From: Torymus aiolomorphi
Taxonomy: Eukaryota; Arthropoda; Insecta; Hymenoptera; Torymidae
Direction: 5' to 3'
NCBI GenBank assembly: GCA_036365515.1
Contig: CM070874.1
Span: 113,629,235 to 113,693,234, forward strand
DNA: 64,000 bases
How positions within the stretch are numbered: position 1 is the stretch's first letter; the number at the start of each line of letters is the position of its first letter. A model generated the notes under the pieces. It worked only from the letters and a program-made list of their open reading frames with translations, was not told the DNA's origin and searched no databases. Positions 45,105-57,975 of the stretch are shown in pieces. The position numbers were made by a program, and so were the translations under genes.

Positions 45105-45922
45105 ACACGGATAGAATTTTTCTGGAAAAATTACCGTGAAATTCGTGTCAATCGAGGTACAACCGATTTTTCTGGAAATTATTACGCGTATTTTCTATAA
45201 TTATTGCTGCAGTCTTAGAAAAAGTTAATATCCGTACATTAAATTTTACCGGACACTCGGTAAATTTTGCGTTTAGTAAATTTTCCATCGAAAATATTAT
45301 AAAAGTTATAGGGATTTATGGAATTTTTTGCCGGACTGTCACGGTAATTTTTACTGCCCTTTTGTACAAATTTTACCCTGACATGAAGGGAATATTGAAA
45401 CTCACACGTCGATGGCGCTGCTCGCGCCGCCGTCGACTGGCACGTGCTATACACATAACCTACAAATGTTTGTTGGATGCAGCTAATAGCCAAGGTTACT
45501 ACCAAATTGTTTAAATAAATGACAAGATTTATTTAATTGGCTATTAGCTGCATCCAACAAACATTAATCAAAAATCTACCATTAGCTGCAATTTCACCAT
45601 AACCTATAAATATTTAGATCATTGAATTTAAAATAGATTCATTATTATATGTTTTTTGACAAATACAAACTAAAATATTGTTTAAAACTAAAATTATAAA
45701 TAATATTGGGAGACAATTGAATTAAAAAGCATAAAACAATGCAATTAAATAGTTTAGTACTAATTTCTTGAAAACCGAAATTTTTACCGTGATATCACGG
45801 CAAATTTTCTTGTGTGCATGATAAAAAGTTCCGGAACGTTCGGGTGCTCCGCAGTTACAATGCTCACGGTAATTTTTACCGTGAATTTCGCGGTAGTTTT
45901 TACAGGAAAATTCTATCCGTGT
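45105..45922. mobile_element. TIR element 'C', 818 bp
   Basis: The ends ACACGGATAGAATTTTTCTG and (inverted) CAGGAAAATTCTATCCGTGT belong to the same terminal family as elements A and B. The arms are rich in ACCGTGA/TCACGGT. Near the middle, TGTTTGTTGGATGCAGCTAA and its inverse (about 45468-45496 and 45538-45566) form an extra hairpin. No tRNA-like core was found and the flanking duplication is no longer readable. Confidence 0.7.
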
Positions 45923-48900
45923 ACGCTATTTATTTTATATTACAAATGATAAAAATTATGAACTTAAATGGAAATTCTTTAATGTTTTAAGCTAGCACGA
46001 ATTCTCTCTCATCATTAAATATTACAGTTCAAAACTTTATTTAAAAACCAAAACTACCATCATCCCCTATGTATTTTTCCATTTCACTACTCAACCGTCG
46101 CTCGCGACTCAAAAATATAAATCACAGCGTCCATCCAGCTCGCCTGCCATCTCCCCGCATTTTTTCACTATCAAAATTCTCGGTTGCGCGCTGCACATGA
46201 ATCCGGTGCACGGCCGACATCCACGGCGAGCGGGTTTAGGGCACCGCAGGCGCGCGCTTCATTTCTCTCGCGACGTTATCCGCGAAAACAAATGGACTTT
46301 TAAATTGCTCCACACCGCGGCCGTCGCGACTCGTGACGTCGCTCTCCACCTGTAGTCGAGGCTTGTAAATGGCCGACGGTTGTACCGATAACGCGGATGA
46401 CTGTAAGGCAGCGGGAGGAAGAAGGAGTCGAGAAGTAGCGCGAGAAGGTGGAGTATGATGGATCGAGGAGGAAAATTGGAGCCGAGGTATAGTGGATGAC
46501 GGGAAGAAAGTTGATGAAGACTGCTGGAAGGGTAATAATACTTTGAGACTGTTGTTTCCGAAAGATTTTCATATGTTAAAGTAGCTTTTGTTTATTGAAA
46601 ATAAAGCTCTTTTTAAAATTTTGGTTCGGAAAATGATCTCGATATTATTCATATATGCAGGGTCAAGCAATGTATAAAGTACTCGCTCATTGTAAAGAGT
46701 TTTATCCGGAGATATTAAAAAATTTTAAACTCCTCATCAATTGTTACTATACAGAGCTTTAAATATTATTCAGCTGTGGCCCACACGTTTATTCACTCGC
46801 ACTTTTAAATTTTCATGGCAGCTTTTATAAATACCCTTTAACCCGCGCACTCGCGTATTCGTACGGATTGTCAATAATCCAGACCTACATCGGTTTTCAT
46901 ACACTTACAATCGATTTTATAACAGTAAAAACGTATGTTTCCACAAAGAAGAGTTAAACATATTTTTCACGTATTGTCCAAATACACTCGCACAAATGCG
47001 TTACCGGTCTATTGAAAATTGAGAAACCAATAAACCATACCTACACGATTCTCTCCATTTATATATATTTTAAATATTTCCCGCCGTCTTTAATTCACGT
47101 CAGAATTCACGGCAATTATTAAAAGTACAGAGATCCCACTTTATTCCTCCATGTCATTCGAGTTATACGAAAATTTCAGCCTCGCCTACCCTTTTTGTCC
47201 CTTTATCTACCAGAACCGGATATTCCTGACTACACGCGCTGCTCGCTCGCGTTCGCGCACAGTGCCGACGGGAAAGAAACAGAGGCGCAGAGGGCGCGAG
47301 CGCGCGGAAGGAAAAGAGAGAAAGCTGCTGCGCGCGAGAGAGAGCGAACCGGACTCATTCAAGGGTCTCTTTGTCCTGCTGTAATTACGTTTCGCGCGAG
47401 CTTAATGCTTGACAATTACTCCGCACGGTCGCCGTTAATTTCTGCTGGGAATAAAAGGAGCCGGACGCCCGTCCGATACTATACCGTATAATATATATAT
47501 ATATATATATACATATATATGTACGCGTGCGCTAGCGCGAGGCCTTTGCAATTTTCGGTACGCGGGAGAGAAAGACGACGACGATAGCTTGTGCTCTTAT
47601 AAACGAGATTTGGCGTGCGGGGAACGCGAAAAAATCATCGTTTCGCAGAGGCGAGAGCGTCAAAGCTGTGCTGTTGATGGAGGTTCCATTAAGTTTGTGA
47701 TGACTTTCAGAGGTGAGAGAGAAGGAGGTACAGAAGTTGGGAAGTGCTGATGGTGGGGCAAAGTTTTTTAATTACAGGCGGATGCGGTGAGATTTTGAAG
47801 TTGAAAGAATGTATTGTTTGGCGGTGGTGACTTTCGAAATAACTTAATTCCGTGTTACCGCACGCGGAAATACGTTTGGAACGAATTTTCGAATACTTTA
47901 TATGATAATATCTCTAATTAAAATCTTACATGTTTTAGAAATGCTAATTGCGATCCTGTATTAGATTTTTTACCTCTCTAGATTCGTAATAAAAGTTTTC
48001 TTTTAAAAATAAAAAGGTATACTGCTGTTTCACTGTTTAAATGTAAATGTAACGAACCAACTACCAAAACAAAATTATTTTCTCACGGAACTGCAGAAGG
48101 CTTTGAAATTTACATTTTTAAGACATCAAAGTTTAAAGCATGAAATAAGCATTTTCAGCACATTTTATCGGCACGTAAATCTCAGTGAGTCCTGACAATT
48201 TAACGTACAGTTCCTCAATTGATATTCTTAGTTCCTCATAGACATAGCTTTGAAACGTGGTTGAAAAAATGACTTAAAAGCAATGAATATACCTAGAAGT
48301 ATACATCAAATTAGATGGATCAAACCAATAATTCCCTAATTAAATACAATCACCGCACCTCAGTCACTACACCCAATATCTCCGCCACTTACACCCGCAC
48401 ACCACCAGCATCGCGCGGCCACAACGACGCATCAGTCGCCTTTTAGTGGCCCTTTTATCGGCTCATATGCGGGTGGGGCGCCATACTTTTACAGCCCACT
48501 ATATAGGGCCCTGGGCGCCGCACGCGGGGGACTTACCCCACGCGATATATTCCTCGCGCGCGCCCTTTTACGAGCGTCATTCGTCCAAAGTGCGTTTCTC
48601 TATATATAAGCCGCTCTAAAGCCGTGCCCCGGGGCTTAAGGATTTACGGGAGCGAAGATTCGCGCGTGCGAAAGGTGCGGGCGAGCGCAAGAGGTGTAGT
48701 GATGAAGGGAGATGGCGCGGTTGGTGTTTGATTTGTCGATGGGGATGTGCAATTTAATTGGGTGCGTATTAGAGTGTTGTGCAGTTGGTGAGTGAATTTG
48801 TTCGAAATTTTACTGTGGCGAAAAAATTGAAGATGTTGGTGCTGGGAATGTTATCTGAAACGAGAAGAGTTATTTTAAACTTTCATTAATTAATTTATGT

Positions 48901-51900
48901 TATTTTTAACGTTAAATTAATTATTCTTTATAAATCTTTATTATATTTCCTTGGTAAGAAATAAAAATGATATGATCAATTGTAAAACGTGGGAGATCAA
49001 TAAGATGAACTTATATACGATTCCGCATTCGAGTTTATACTGTATAAGATAACAAAATTTATAAGTATATTATGGGTGCATTTGAATATGAGAATTGCAA
49101 TAAAATGAACTTTGATTTCACATGATTTGAGATTATTGTTAGAGCACTCAACGACACAGACGCTATTCTTGAACGTAATTGACCAATTATCCATAGGAGA
49201 GGATATCTTTGCTGTGAAAACTTTCTCTTCTATCTAATTATCTCTATTATGCATAAATCGTATCCCGAGGCATGAAAATAGTATTAAGTCTTTAAATACA
49301 TTATAACTATTACACTAACAATTATTATATCTTCAAATTGTTCGTATTTTAACACGCACGAATTATTACGTAAGTTTATTTCGTACTCTTTATATACTAT
49401 ATGAAAAGCGTTATGTATGATACTAATATGTATAATGATATTTTGACTATTTAATTATAAATCACTATTTTTCATATTAACTTAAGCATATTTATTCCAA
49501 ACCACGTTCGTAGCGTAAAACTGTTTTGCAAACAACCGATAATTTTATGTAAGGGGAATTTTTAAAGCGCCGAGAAACTTAAAATAAACACGACGCAATT
49601 TTCATCGCTCTTGAAAATCGCATCGCTCAACGTATATATATACTTTTTCTCGCCAACTTCTCCGATAAAACTCGAGGGAATATTGAAAACTCTCGTTTAT
49701 CCGACGATAATTTTAATCAGCAGTGTATATTCAACAAGCGGCAGCAAAGAGAGAAACAAAAATGAATTAACAACAAGCGCACTTGAAGAACGACTCGGAC
49801 GACTTTCGTGAACTTGACGCGGCGAGATAAAAGATAGCGGCCGCCGGGAAGGCGTGAGTTTGAAGGAAAACACTGATGCACTTTGCATTGCAAATAATAT
49901 CAATAAACCTGCTGACTGCCACGTGAGTACAACCGCCACTCGGTATAGTTTGCATATTTTTTTGGACTTCCATGAACTTTTTACAATGATACATTTACCT
50001 TATTTGATTCATTGGTAGTTCCATGTCACTGCGTGCTAATATTTGTGAAATATGAGGAAATGTTTTTATACTAATGTTTTTTTTTTACTTTTTTTATGTT
50101 TTTATTTCTATACTTATGCAGTTTTCCTCCAAACTTCAAAAAAATTAATTTTGAAAAAATCTAAATCTCATCACCTGACGCAGATCTGCTATAGATAAAT
50201 ATATACCTTTGCAACCGGTACCTTTCACAACCGACACAAGAAAAAGACGAATCAAAACATCAATCAACCTCCTGCAAAACCGTCCGCATGATTAATCGGC
50301 AATAAACTGTCTCACATCTGCATGAAACCAAAGAAGTCCACCCAAGAAAACACAAACAGGAAAAGTCTTTTCCCGATCCCGACTACCTAATTATAGCCCA
50401 TAAAATTTTTTTCCAACTCGCGCTCAAACTATCATCTCCCCGTAATCTCCAGCGCACAGCCAAAAAAAAAGAAGTTCGCCAGCAACCGGCAAGGACGCCG
50501 ATCATCATCGCAACGACTGGCTAAAAGCCGACGGCTCCTCCTACTCCCGCGTGTTTACTTTAGCTGGCGCTCTGCTGCTGCTATATACCTACCTCCTCTC
50601 CCGTGCGAATGCCTCGCCGGAGAGTCTCGGCGACGGGTCACGGCGACGGCGATCGGCAGTAGCAGCAGCAGCAGCAACAGCAGCGGCAGCAGCAAGTGTT
50701 TCGCCAGTCGCTCAGTCGTGCGTGGAATGGACACATGTGGGACGCCGTCGCAGGAGGTATATAAATATATATCTTGTACCCGAGGAAGCCTCGTTTTTTT
50801 TGTCGATACATGTCGTGGTTTTTCGATACTCGGGCGCAAAAAGTGGACGGTGCCGAATCGGTTCGGTCAGTGGTGTGGATCACGCGTGTGTGTGGGTGTA
50901 TATAGAGCAAGTGTTGTGGTGGGATGTGCATGGACCGGCATTGTAGACGGTTGCGACACGTCGTATTATATCAGGAAGCCGAAGATGATATTGATTCTTG
51001 TTGTGGTTAGCCGGAGTTTTATTTTGACAGTGGTTGCGGGAATTTCATTGAGATTGAATTTTGTCAGGCGAGGTTTTTTTTAGTAAGAGGTCACTGATTG
51101 GATTGGCAATAAGATGCATATAATGCAATTTGAAGATTGCGACAACGTGACTTTTCGCCGATTGTAATGCTTGAAATGGAATTAATTTTAATTGCTAAAT
51201 GATAATTTTTGAGAAACAAGGAATTTTTAAGACACTGTTATAATATTATCAAAAGAATTTGATTACAAATATTAGTAACGCCCATATCTATAATTGACGA
51301 TTTTGATGTATTCTCAATAAAATTAAGGACATATTTTTATTAAAAAGCAGTATTAGCTCGTATATTAATAATATTTATAATTGGTTCATTTTATAATGTC
51401 AATATTATTAATTTGATTACAAAATATCATCGATAAAGAATTTACAGTTATAGATTTTCTTTCAGATTCATTGATTAAATTAACTTCTTATAAATCAAGT
51501 TTTATATAATTTTTTACACAATTCTAATATTTTCTCTGTCATTGTTAATCTTAAATTGACAGAAATAATACAGACGTCATAGTACTTTTCATATTATATC
51601 AATAGATTAGACCAACGTAAAGCACTTTTCTTCGACTTATTTTGTCGAAGAGGAAGTCGTAATTTCTATGACGGATCAATGAGCCGAGTCTCAATGTTGT
51701 GACATCATCTTATTACGATGTTACAGACACTGAAAATTTCTCGATTTTGACATGGAGAGAAAACTCGATAATTTTCAACCGAAAAAAAACGTTACTTCAT
51801 CATTATGCGTATATTTAATAAATTGAACTTTACAGGATAAAATGCATTTTACAAACAATACTAATACACTATTTCACTATTGAAAATTCTTATTAAAAAC

Positions 51901-54177
51901 TGGTGACTTATGCAGTCCCATGCATTTAAACACAAAAATTTCGAGCACTTCCACACTTTTTTCGAAAACAACCAATTACCATGTGCAATTGATCTCAGCT
52001 GACGCGTGAAAAACGTCGCGCGTGCACTTGTCTCTAAAAACAGTCGTTACGAAATCCATCATATATAAGTAAGCCACTTTTTTCCTACGACGGCGGATAA
52101 TCAGATTCAAAATATAAATAAACTTTTTTCTCGTTCCTCCTTGGTTTATCATCACGCACCGCTTGCGAAGAGCACAACTGCAAGTATGTAGACGCAACAA
52201 CCTTCCGCGCACGCACATTTTTCCAGGCACTCTATAGCACACGCGCGCGGATATTTTTAGCAGAGCCGCAAGCACTTTGACATGTTGTGAAATCTAATCT
52301 CGCGCATCTTCAGCGCGGAGATTTGCGCTTCCGTATAATAGCGAACGTCAAACGGTTCTATTCACTCGGCTGAAATATCGCTATTGTGTGAATGTTATGC
52401 GAATTCAATTAACGCGTCGCGCTAACGTTTAGTTCAAATTTACACGGCTAGATTGGGAAATTTTCCATGAGTTTGAGGTTTGGAATGGCGAGGAGATGAA
52501 CAAGTTAAGGGATTTATCGTGAGATGCGGTCCTAACACTTTCACTTTCAATGGATTGCGGGAAAATCACTTAGATAATCCACTACACACTACAGATTTAA
52601 TTGTCAAAAATCGATTGAAATTAGCTTTTAATGTTACAGGAAGACGCTCAGATTGACCGAGTGAGATGAAAATCGTACGTAATAACATTGTCGATCCCCA
52701 TAAGAAGTTCGAAACCATTAAAAATGTACAAATTACGTCTATTCATGCATGACGAGTTTCCTTCCTTAACACTTTTCACGTTGCATAACGGAGAATGTAA
52801 CAGATTTATATTTGCTCCGTAATCTTTCTCACTGTTACCCGCAGCGGCAGCACATCAATACCCATTTCCGCGATTCCAGCTCCTATCACAATTTTATAAT
52901 TAAAACAGATGGTTTCCGTATATATACACCCGCGCGCACCAATCCTCCAACGCTCGCATCTTCGCGAATGCGACTTCTCTCATCTCTTTTCCCGCTTTTT
53001 ACATAACGCACGCACCTCATCGCACGAAACTGCGACCTCCGAAATACATTTCGGAAAACGAGGTTGTAAGGCCGCGAAATCTTTAAACCGTATTGTAAAC
53101 ACACGCACGGAGGCTGCTTTTATTATAGCCAAAGAGACGCTCAGCGCGCGACACAACAGCTCGAGCGCCCGAGCTGTGTTACGTCGGTGAAAGTTACGCG
53201 CATTTTCGTAGGAAAAAACGTGCGCGAGCGCGCGAGTGCCAGAGAGCGAGCCGGCTCGTTGTGTATTAAAAATACATAAAAACAAAAAGAGTTTACGATC
53301 GAAGGAGACGAAGACGAAGAAGAAGAAAAAAAATGAAAGAACGCACGGTCTGACCCATATAGGTGACATTTCTGCGCGGCGATATTATGCAATTTTCCCG
53401 GTCGACGTAATAGGTTGGAATTACGTATATAACGCGTGAGTCTGGACGGTGCGTATATATATAGTATAGCGAACGCGTGTGGCAAGATGGCCCGCGGTCG
53501 CCGCGGTGTAGGTGCGCGCGTGCGTCGATCGTATTTCACCTGGATGTTGAGGTTCCTTTTTTTCGGTTGCGACATTTTTGCCGAGGTTTCGAGGAAAATC
53601 GGCTGTGCGTGATCGCGACGAGGTACAATTAGATAATGGCGCGTGTCGCGCGAATCAGTGTTTATAGTAGTAGAATGGAGTTTGAATTGGTGGCGATTTA
53701 TTTTTAATTGGGTGCGCTCTTCGGGAAAACCGTTATAATGAGGTACTGTGTAAACCGGAAGTCAAAATATTATATCTGAATGGAGTGCTGTGTATGAATC
53801 TATTACACCTGCGAGAGAGAAATTTGAAAACATTTGCATAATTATGCGGGTTTTCAAATATGGGAATATTGGAAACGTTCAATGATCTCGCTTCGGATAT
53901 TTGTACATCCGAAATTTTCGAATATTTACTATTCCAACGTCAAAGGATGCCGAAATGTAAATCGTGTATGATGCCTGTATTTGTAAAACTCCTGCGGTCC
54001 AACTAATAAGATTTATCTCGTTATATATTTATTCTTCGTTGTTTATTCTCAAACAACATAATAATTAACATTTTTTTATTACTTATCATAAACGAAATCT
54101 TGCTTAATCTTGGCTTAATCATACTTGACAATAATCACCTCACCTATATAACCACAATTCTCCTCATCTCTTTCAAG
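45923..54177. other. No coding exon recognised; CpG-rich and AT-rich mosaic
   Basis: About 8 kb with CpG-rich patches near 46100-46500, 47220-47700, 48400-48700, 50500-50950, 52100-52400 and 52920-53650. TATA-like motifs occur at about 48600 (CTATATATAAGCC) and 50757 (GGTATATAAATATAT). An (AGC)n run lies at about 50658-50695 and a (TA)n run at about 47490-47512. It may contain 5' non-coding exons or introns of the gene ending at 55681, but none could be assigned. Open frames here switch phase freely and show no domains. Confidence 0.4.
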
Positions 54178-55681
54178 AAAGCCCAGAGGGCCGGCTGACC
54201 TCACCATCGCCGGTCCCTCCGCCCCAGGACAGTCCGTCGGCCGACGAAGATGCCGCTCACCGATGCAGCTGCATCGCCGATCGCCTCGGGAACGCCTCCA
54301 CATCCTCACCCCCATCAACATCCACATCGACAGACAACAGCACAGCCGCAGCAGAAGCGCCGAACTACGGCAGCTGGCCGTGCGAAGACGACCCGCCGTC
54401 TTACGCCTCTCTGATAAACAACGAGCAGCACAAGGTACCCTGGTCCTACGTCTACCCGGGCGTGCCGTACGAGGACAGCGGGGGAACTAGCAGCGGTGGT
54501 GACAACAGGACGATCGCCAGGCCGCTAGTCGCGATACCGCTCACGAGCTATGGGATTTTCAAAATCGAACCGCCCAGGTATACCGCCGTGGCTAACCCCG
54601 TGGTGCAGCTGCAGCACCATCCGAGGCTCGTTGCTGAGGTTGGCCCGCCCGCCAAGTCGTCTTCTGGTACTGCGCGAAGTGAGTTTGTTGTTGCTTTCTT
54701 TCTTTATTAAGATTGTAGGGTTTGTGTGATTAGTTGCGATAACTTATTATCGGCAATGTTTTGTATCGAGCAATCGTCGGAAATTTCCTAAGGAGAGAAT
54801 AACATATGAGAAATAAAGCTGAATCACACGATAAATAACGTTTTATATGTTCTTAATAAACAAGATAGAACTGTGATTTAACAATAATAACAGTAGTATA
54901 ACTTTTTTGCTACACTCAAGATGATTTTTGTAGAACACAAAGAGTCATCGTTTCTTTAAGTGTACGCGTATATACAAACACTTTTTACTGCAGCAATATA
55001 AGGCAGTTTTATAGCAAGGCAATCATTCGTGACTATAACTGACACTTAATATTCACCTTTTGATTTGTAAAGAAAAACGGGAAGAGAAAAAGTTCACACG
55101 TGGATATCTTTTTTCGCGAACAAAAAGTTATTAGAAAAAGAGAATAGTAACATCAATTTTGTCCGGTCAAAACAGCTATATTCGCCTGACCGAAAACAGT
55201 CTGAATAGTTCAAGAAGGTGAACACGTTTGTCTCGTAGAAATAAATGGTTTCGGCAAGGCCGGTTAATGCTCCTTTCATGACCTTACGTTAAAATTCTTT
55301 ACAATAGATTTACATTTAAATCGAAAAAGTTACGATCATGCACGAAGAGTTGTATACATTAAACATTGTGAATTTCTTCACATTAAAAATTCACTAATAA
55401 TAGTAAACCAGGTTCCTCTTTTTTTTTCCGTACAATTTACGAAACAGTTTTATCATAGTATATAACGAAAAATCTCAAAAGATTTTAATCTCCAATTAAA
55501 CCTATTATCCTACATGCTCCGTATCTCTCGAAAACTACCTTACATAAACACGCACGTCGCTGGGTTTTTTGTTTTTCTAGAATACGGTGCAATCCTGATC
55601 GCCGCGACTGTCATCATTTTCCTCATGGCTCTGTCGCTGACGGTGCGCTTCGTCACCGAGAAGAGCCTCTGGAGGGGATAG
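54178..55681 (+). CDS. PPxY-motif single-pass membrane protein, last two exons (partial)
   Basis: Exon 54178-54678 is followed by donor GTGAGT, and exon 55581-55681 follows acceptor TTTTCTAG; they join through a split Lys codon to give at least 199 residues. The upstream acceptor (TCTTTCAAG) is inferred from an in-frame TGA at 54126 and a pyrimidine tract, so earlier exons with the start codon are missing or unrecognised. The N-terminal part is Ser/Thr/Pro-rich with an HRCSC cluster and N-glycosylation-like NAS and NST sites. Two PPxY motifs follow: PPSY (54393-54404) and PPRY (54570-54581). The last exon encodes a hydrophobic segment (AILIAATVIIFLMALSLTV) and a short basic tail ending KSLWRG. 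PPxY motifs usually bind WW domains, for example of Nedd4-type ubiquitin ligases, so a trafficking adaptor is a reasonable guess. No named family was recognised. Confidence 0.65.
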
Positions 55682-56792
55682 CCTGTAAACAGTTACCGTG
55701 TCTCTCTGCTCTCTGCTGTGATTTACGAGACGGTGTCCTGCGTGCATATAAGCAATAGTAATATAACCGGGATACTTTTACTTTTAAGGAGTCCGCGTGC
55801 TAAGTATATCAAAACATAACTGTACATTCGAGGAGACTTTGTCGCGTGATGGAAACGTTAATTAGCATTGTCTGTTGGTCAACGTTAAATGTTTTTTTTT
55901 CTATACGATGATGATGTTACAAGGATACTTATTGTGTAGTCTCTAGTGTAGTTTATTATAAATGTTAGGATATGCTATATTTGATAAGTAAAAATCAAGT
56001 TTTTTTTTTTTTTTTAATTAGATATTCTAAAGCGAAGGAATTGTACCTATCACCGAAAATTGCGCAAACTTTTGTTATCTGTAAATATGCCACAGAACAG
56101 AGCCAAATATATATAATTATCATTTTTACCGCACGCGCAGAAACCTATGCAATTGTGTCACGCTAATCGGCAACGCGCCTGTGTACTACACGCGAATATA
56201 CTCTTAAATCTTTTCGACATATCTTATTATGGCATCGTCCCTATTGCATAGCTTAATTGTACGTACTTTTCTACGCAAACCACGTGTGCAACGGCGCGCA
56301 CGAAAGCAACTACGTATATGCGTATACGCTGCAAGCTGTACTTATATGCCTACGTGCATGCACGCGCGTACAACAACTCGTCACACTATTAAATCCGCAC
56401 TATTTATACCTACCTACACACGTGTACTTTTTCATTCAGTTCCCCTCTCATTTGCCTATCCTCGCGTATACGTGCGAAAAGCCAACCGACCAAGAAGTCA
56501 ACAGCGTACGTCCCCCCTCGTTAATTAAATCCGGCGCTCGCTCGTCCGCGCGAAAAACAATAATTAAAGAACACAAGGCAATTAAATATAATCCGAGAGC
56601 GGGAGAAACTTTCGAAAATTATCCAAACGAAAGAACGCGTGTTCGGGAAAAAGGAGAAGGAAACAAATAGAGACGCAGGCTGATCAAACTGTAACAAAGA
56701 AACAGCGAATGAGAGCGCGTCCGGATGAAGTAATTTTGAAACTTAATTAGGAGACTCTCGTTCGGGGGTGTATAGACGTCGAACGTGTATAT
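55682..56792. other. No gene recognised; probable 3' UTR and flank
   Basis: The first few hundred bases probably hold the 3' UTR of the membrane protein gene. A poly-T tract lies near 56000. Open frames near 56229-56670 have no recognisable domain. Confidence 0.4.
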
Positions 56793-57199
56793 CGGTCGGT
56801 TGTCAACTGCTGCGAAACTTTTCGCGTTCCGGTCTCTTTCTTGCTCTCGTATATATATCCACGAAGCGTCTGAGGCGAACGAAGAACGGCCGAATCGCAG
56901 AGGTAAGTGGGACTGAAAGAAAAATAGAATGGTGGAAGTAATCTTTGCGTAGTTTTTTTTTTTTGATATCTTGGTTCGTATTGTTACCTTGTTCGCGTTA
57001 CAAGGTAACAATACGAACCAAGATATCAAAAAAAAAAAACTACGCAAAGATTACTTCCACCATTCTATTTTTCTTTCAGTCCCACTTACCTCTGCGATTC
57101 GGCCGTTCTTCGTTCGCCTCAGACGCTTCGTGGATATATATACGAGAGCAAGAAAGAGACCGGAACGCGAAAAGTTTCGCAGCAGTTGACAACCGACCG
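56793..57199. repeat. Palindrome: 199-bp arms, 9-bp spacer
   Basis: 56793-56991 and 57001-57199 are inverted copies with no mismatch found by eye, including a 12-base homopolymer of equal length in both arms; the spacer is TTCGCGTTA. Translations of the two arms are identical over about 70 residues on opposite strands, though neither looks like a real protein. No terminal motif or target duplication marks it as a transposon. Confidence 0.9.
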
Positions 57200-57973
57200 T
57201 ATTGTTAAGCGAGGTATAAGGGTAATTTGGTTGACTTTATAGAGGATCGTGACAGTGCAAAAATGCTATAATACTTTGTTTCTTCTTTAGTATATAATAA
57301 ACAAATTTTTAATTTAATTTCTTTGTATTATACTAATAACATTGTAATATACGAAAAGGCAACGTTGAAACGACATAAATCAATGATTTGAAAAAAAAAA
57401 TGTTCTCTCGTGTACAGTCGTTGGCAATTGATGTCATTACGTATCAACGGTTATTTATAGAACTCTGGATTTAAAAATAAACACGTCTAAAATTATCTCC
57501 TGACTAATGATGCCGCGATTGCGGCCTGTCAATCACGAAAATGGCGTTTTTTACTTCTGCTCCGATGCGTACGCAAATTGGCCAGAAAGAGCTGATAGCG
57601 CCTCTTGAAAATAAACCAAACTACAAGTCTTTTTCACTTCCAACAAATTGCCATCTGAGCGACTGTTTTGACGTTCTATGAAAAACGAGATATGCAGGTA
57701 GACTTTTCAACATTTACATGTTCTCGTCAAATGAACCATAACTGCGAACTTAAGAAAAAAAAACGTAACCAAAGCTTTGCGACTATATTTATTTCCAATC
57801 ATTTCATATCGATAATTGCAATTACATTCATGAATTGAATAAATCTTCTCTTCCCCCTGGGACCCCAAAAGTACAACAACCCCGATCACGACTCCACATT
57901 TCAACTCTCATCTTCCACCCACCTCCACAAAATGAATATTCGATTAATCGCCCTTACACCCACCTCCTCATCA
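57200..57973. other. No gene recognised
   Basis: AT-rich spacer between the palindrome and the compound inverted repeat. Confidence 0.45.
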
Positions 57974-57975
57974 TA

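Noticed and set aside
56619..57208. Two identical proteins encoded on opposite strands
   Set aside because: The identity follows from the perfect palindrome. The frames are not supported by splice sites, domains or plausible composition.
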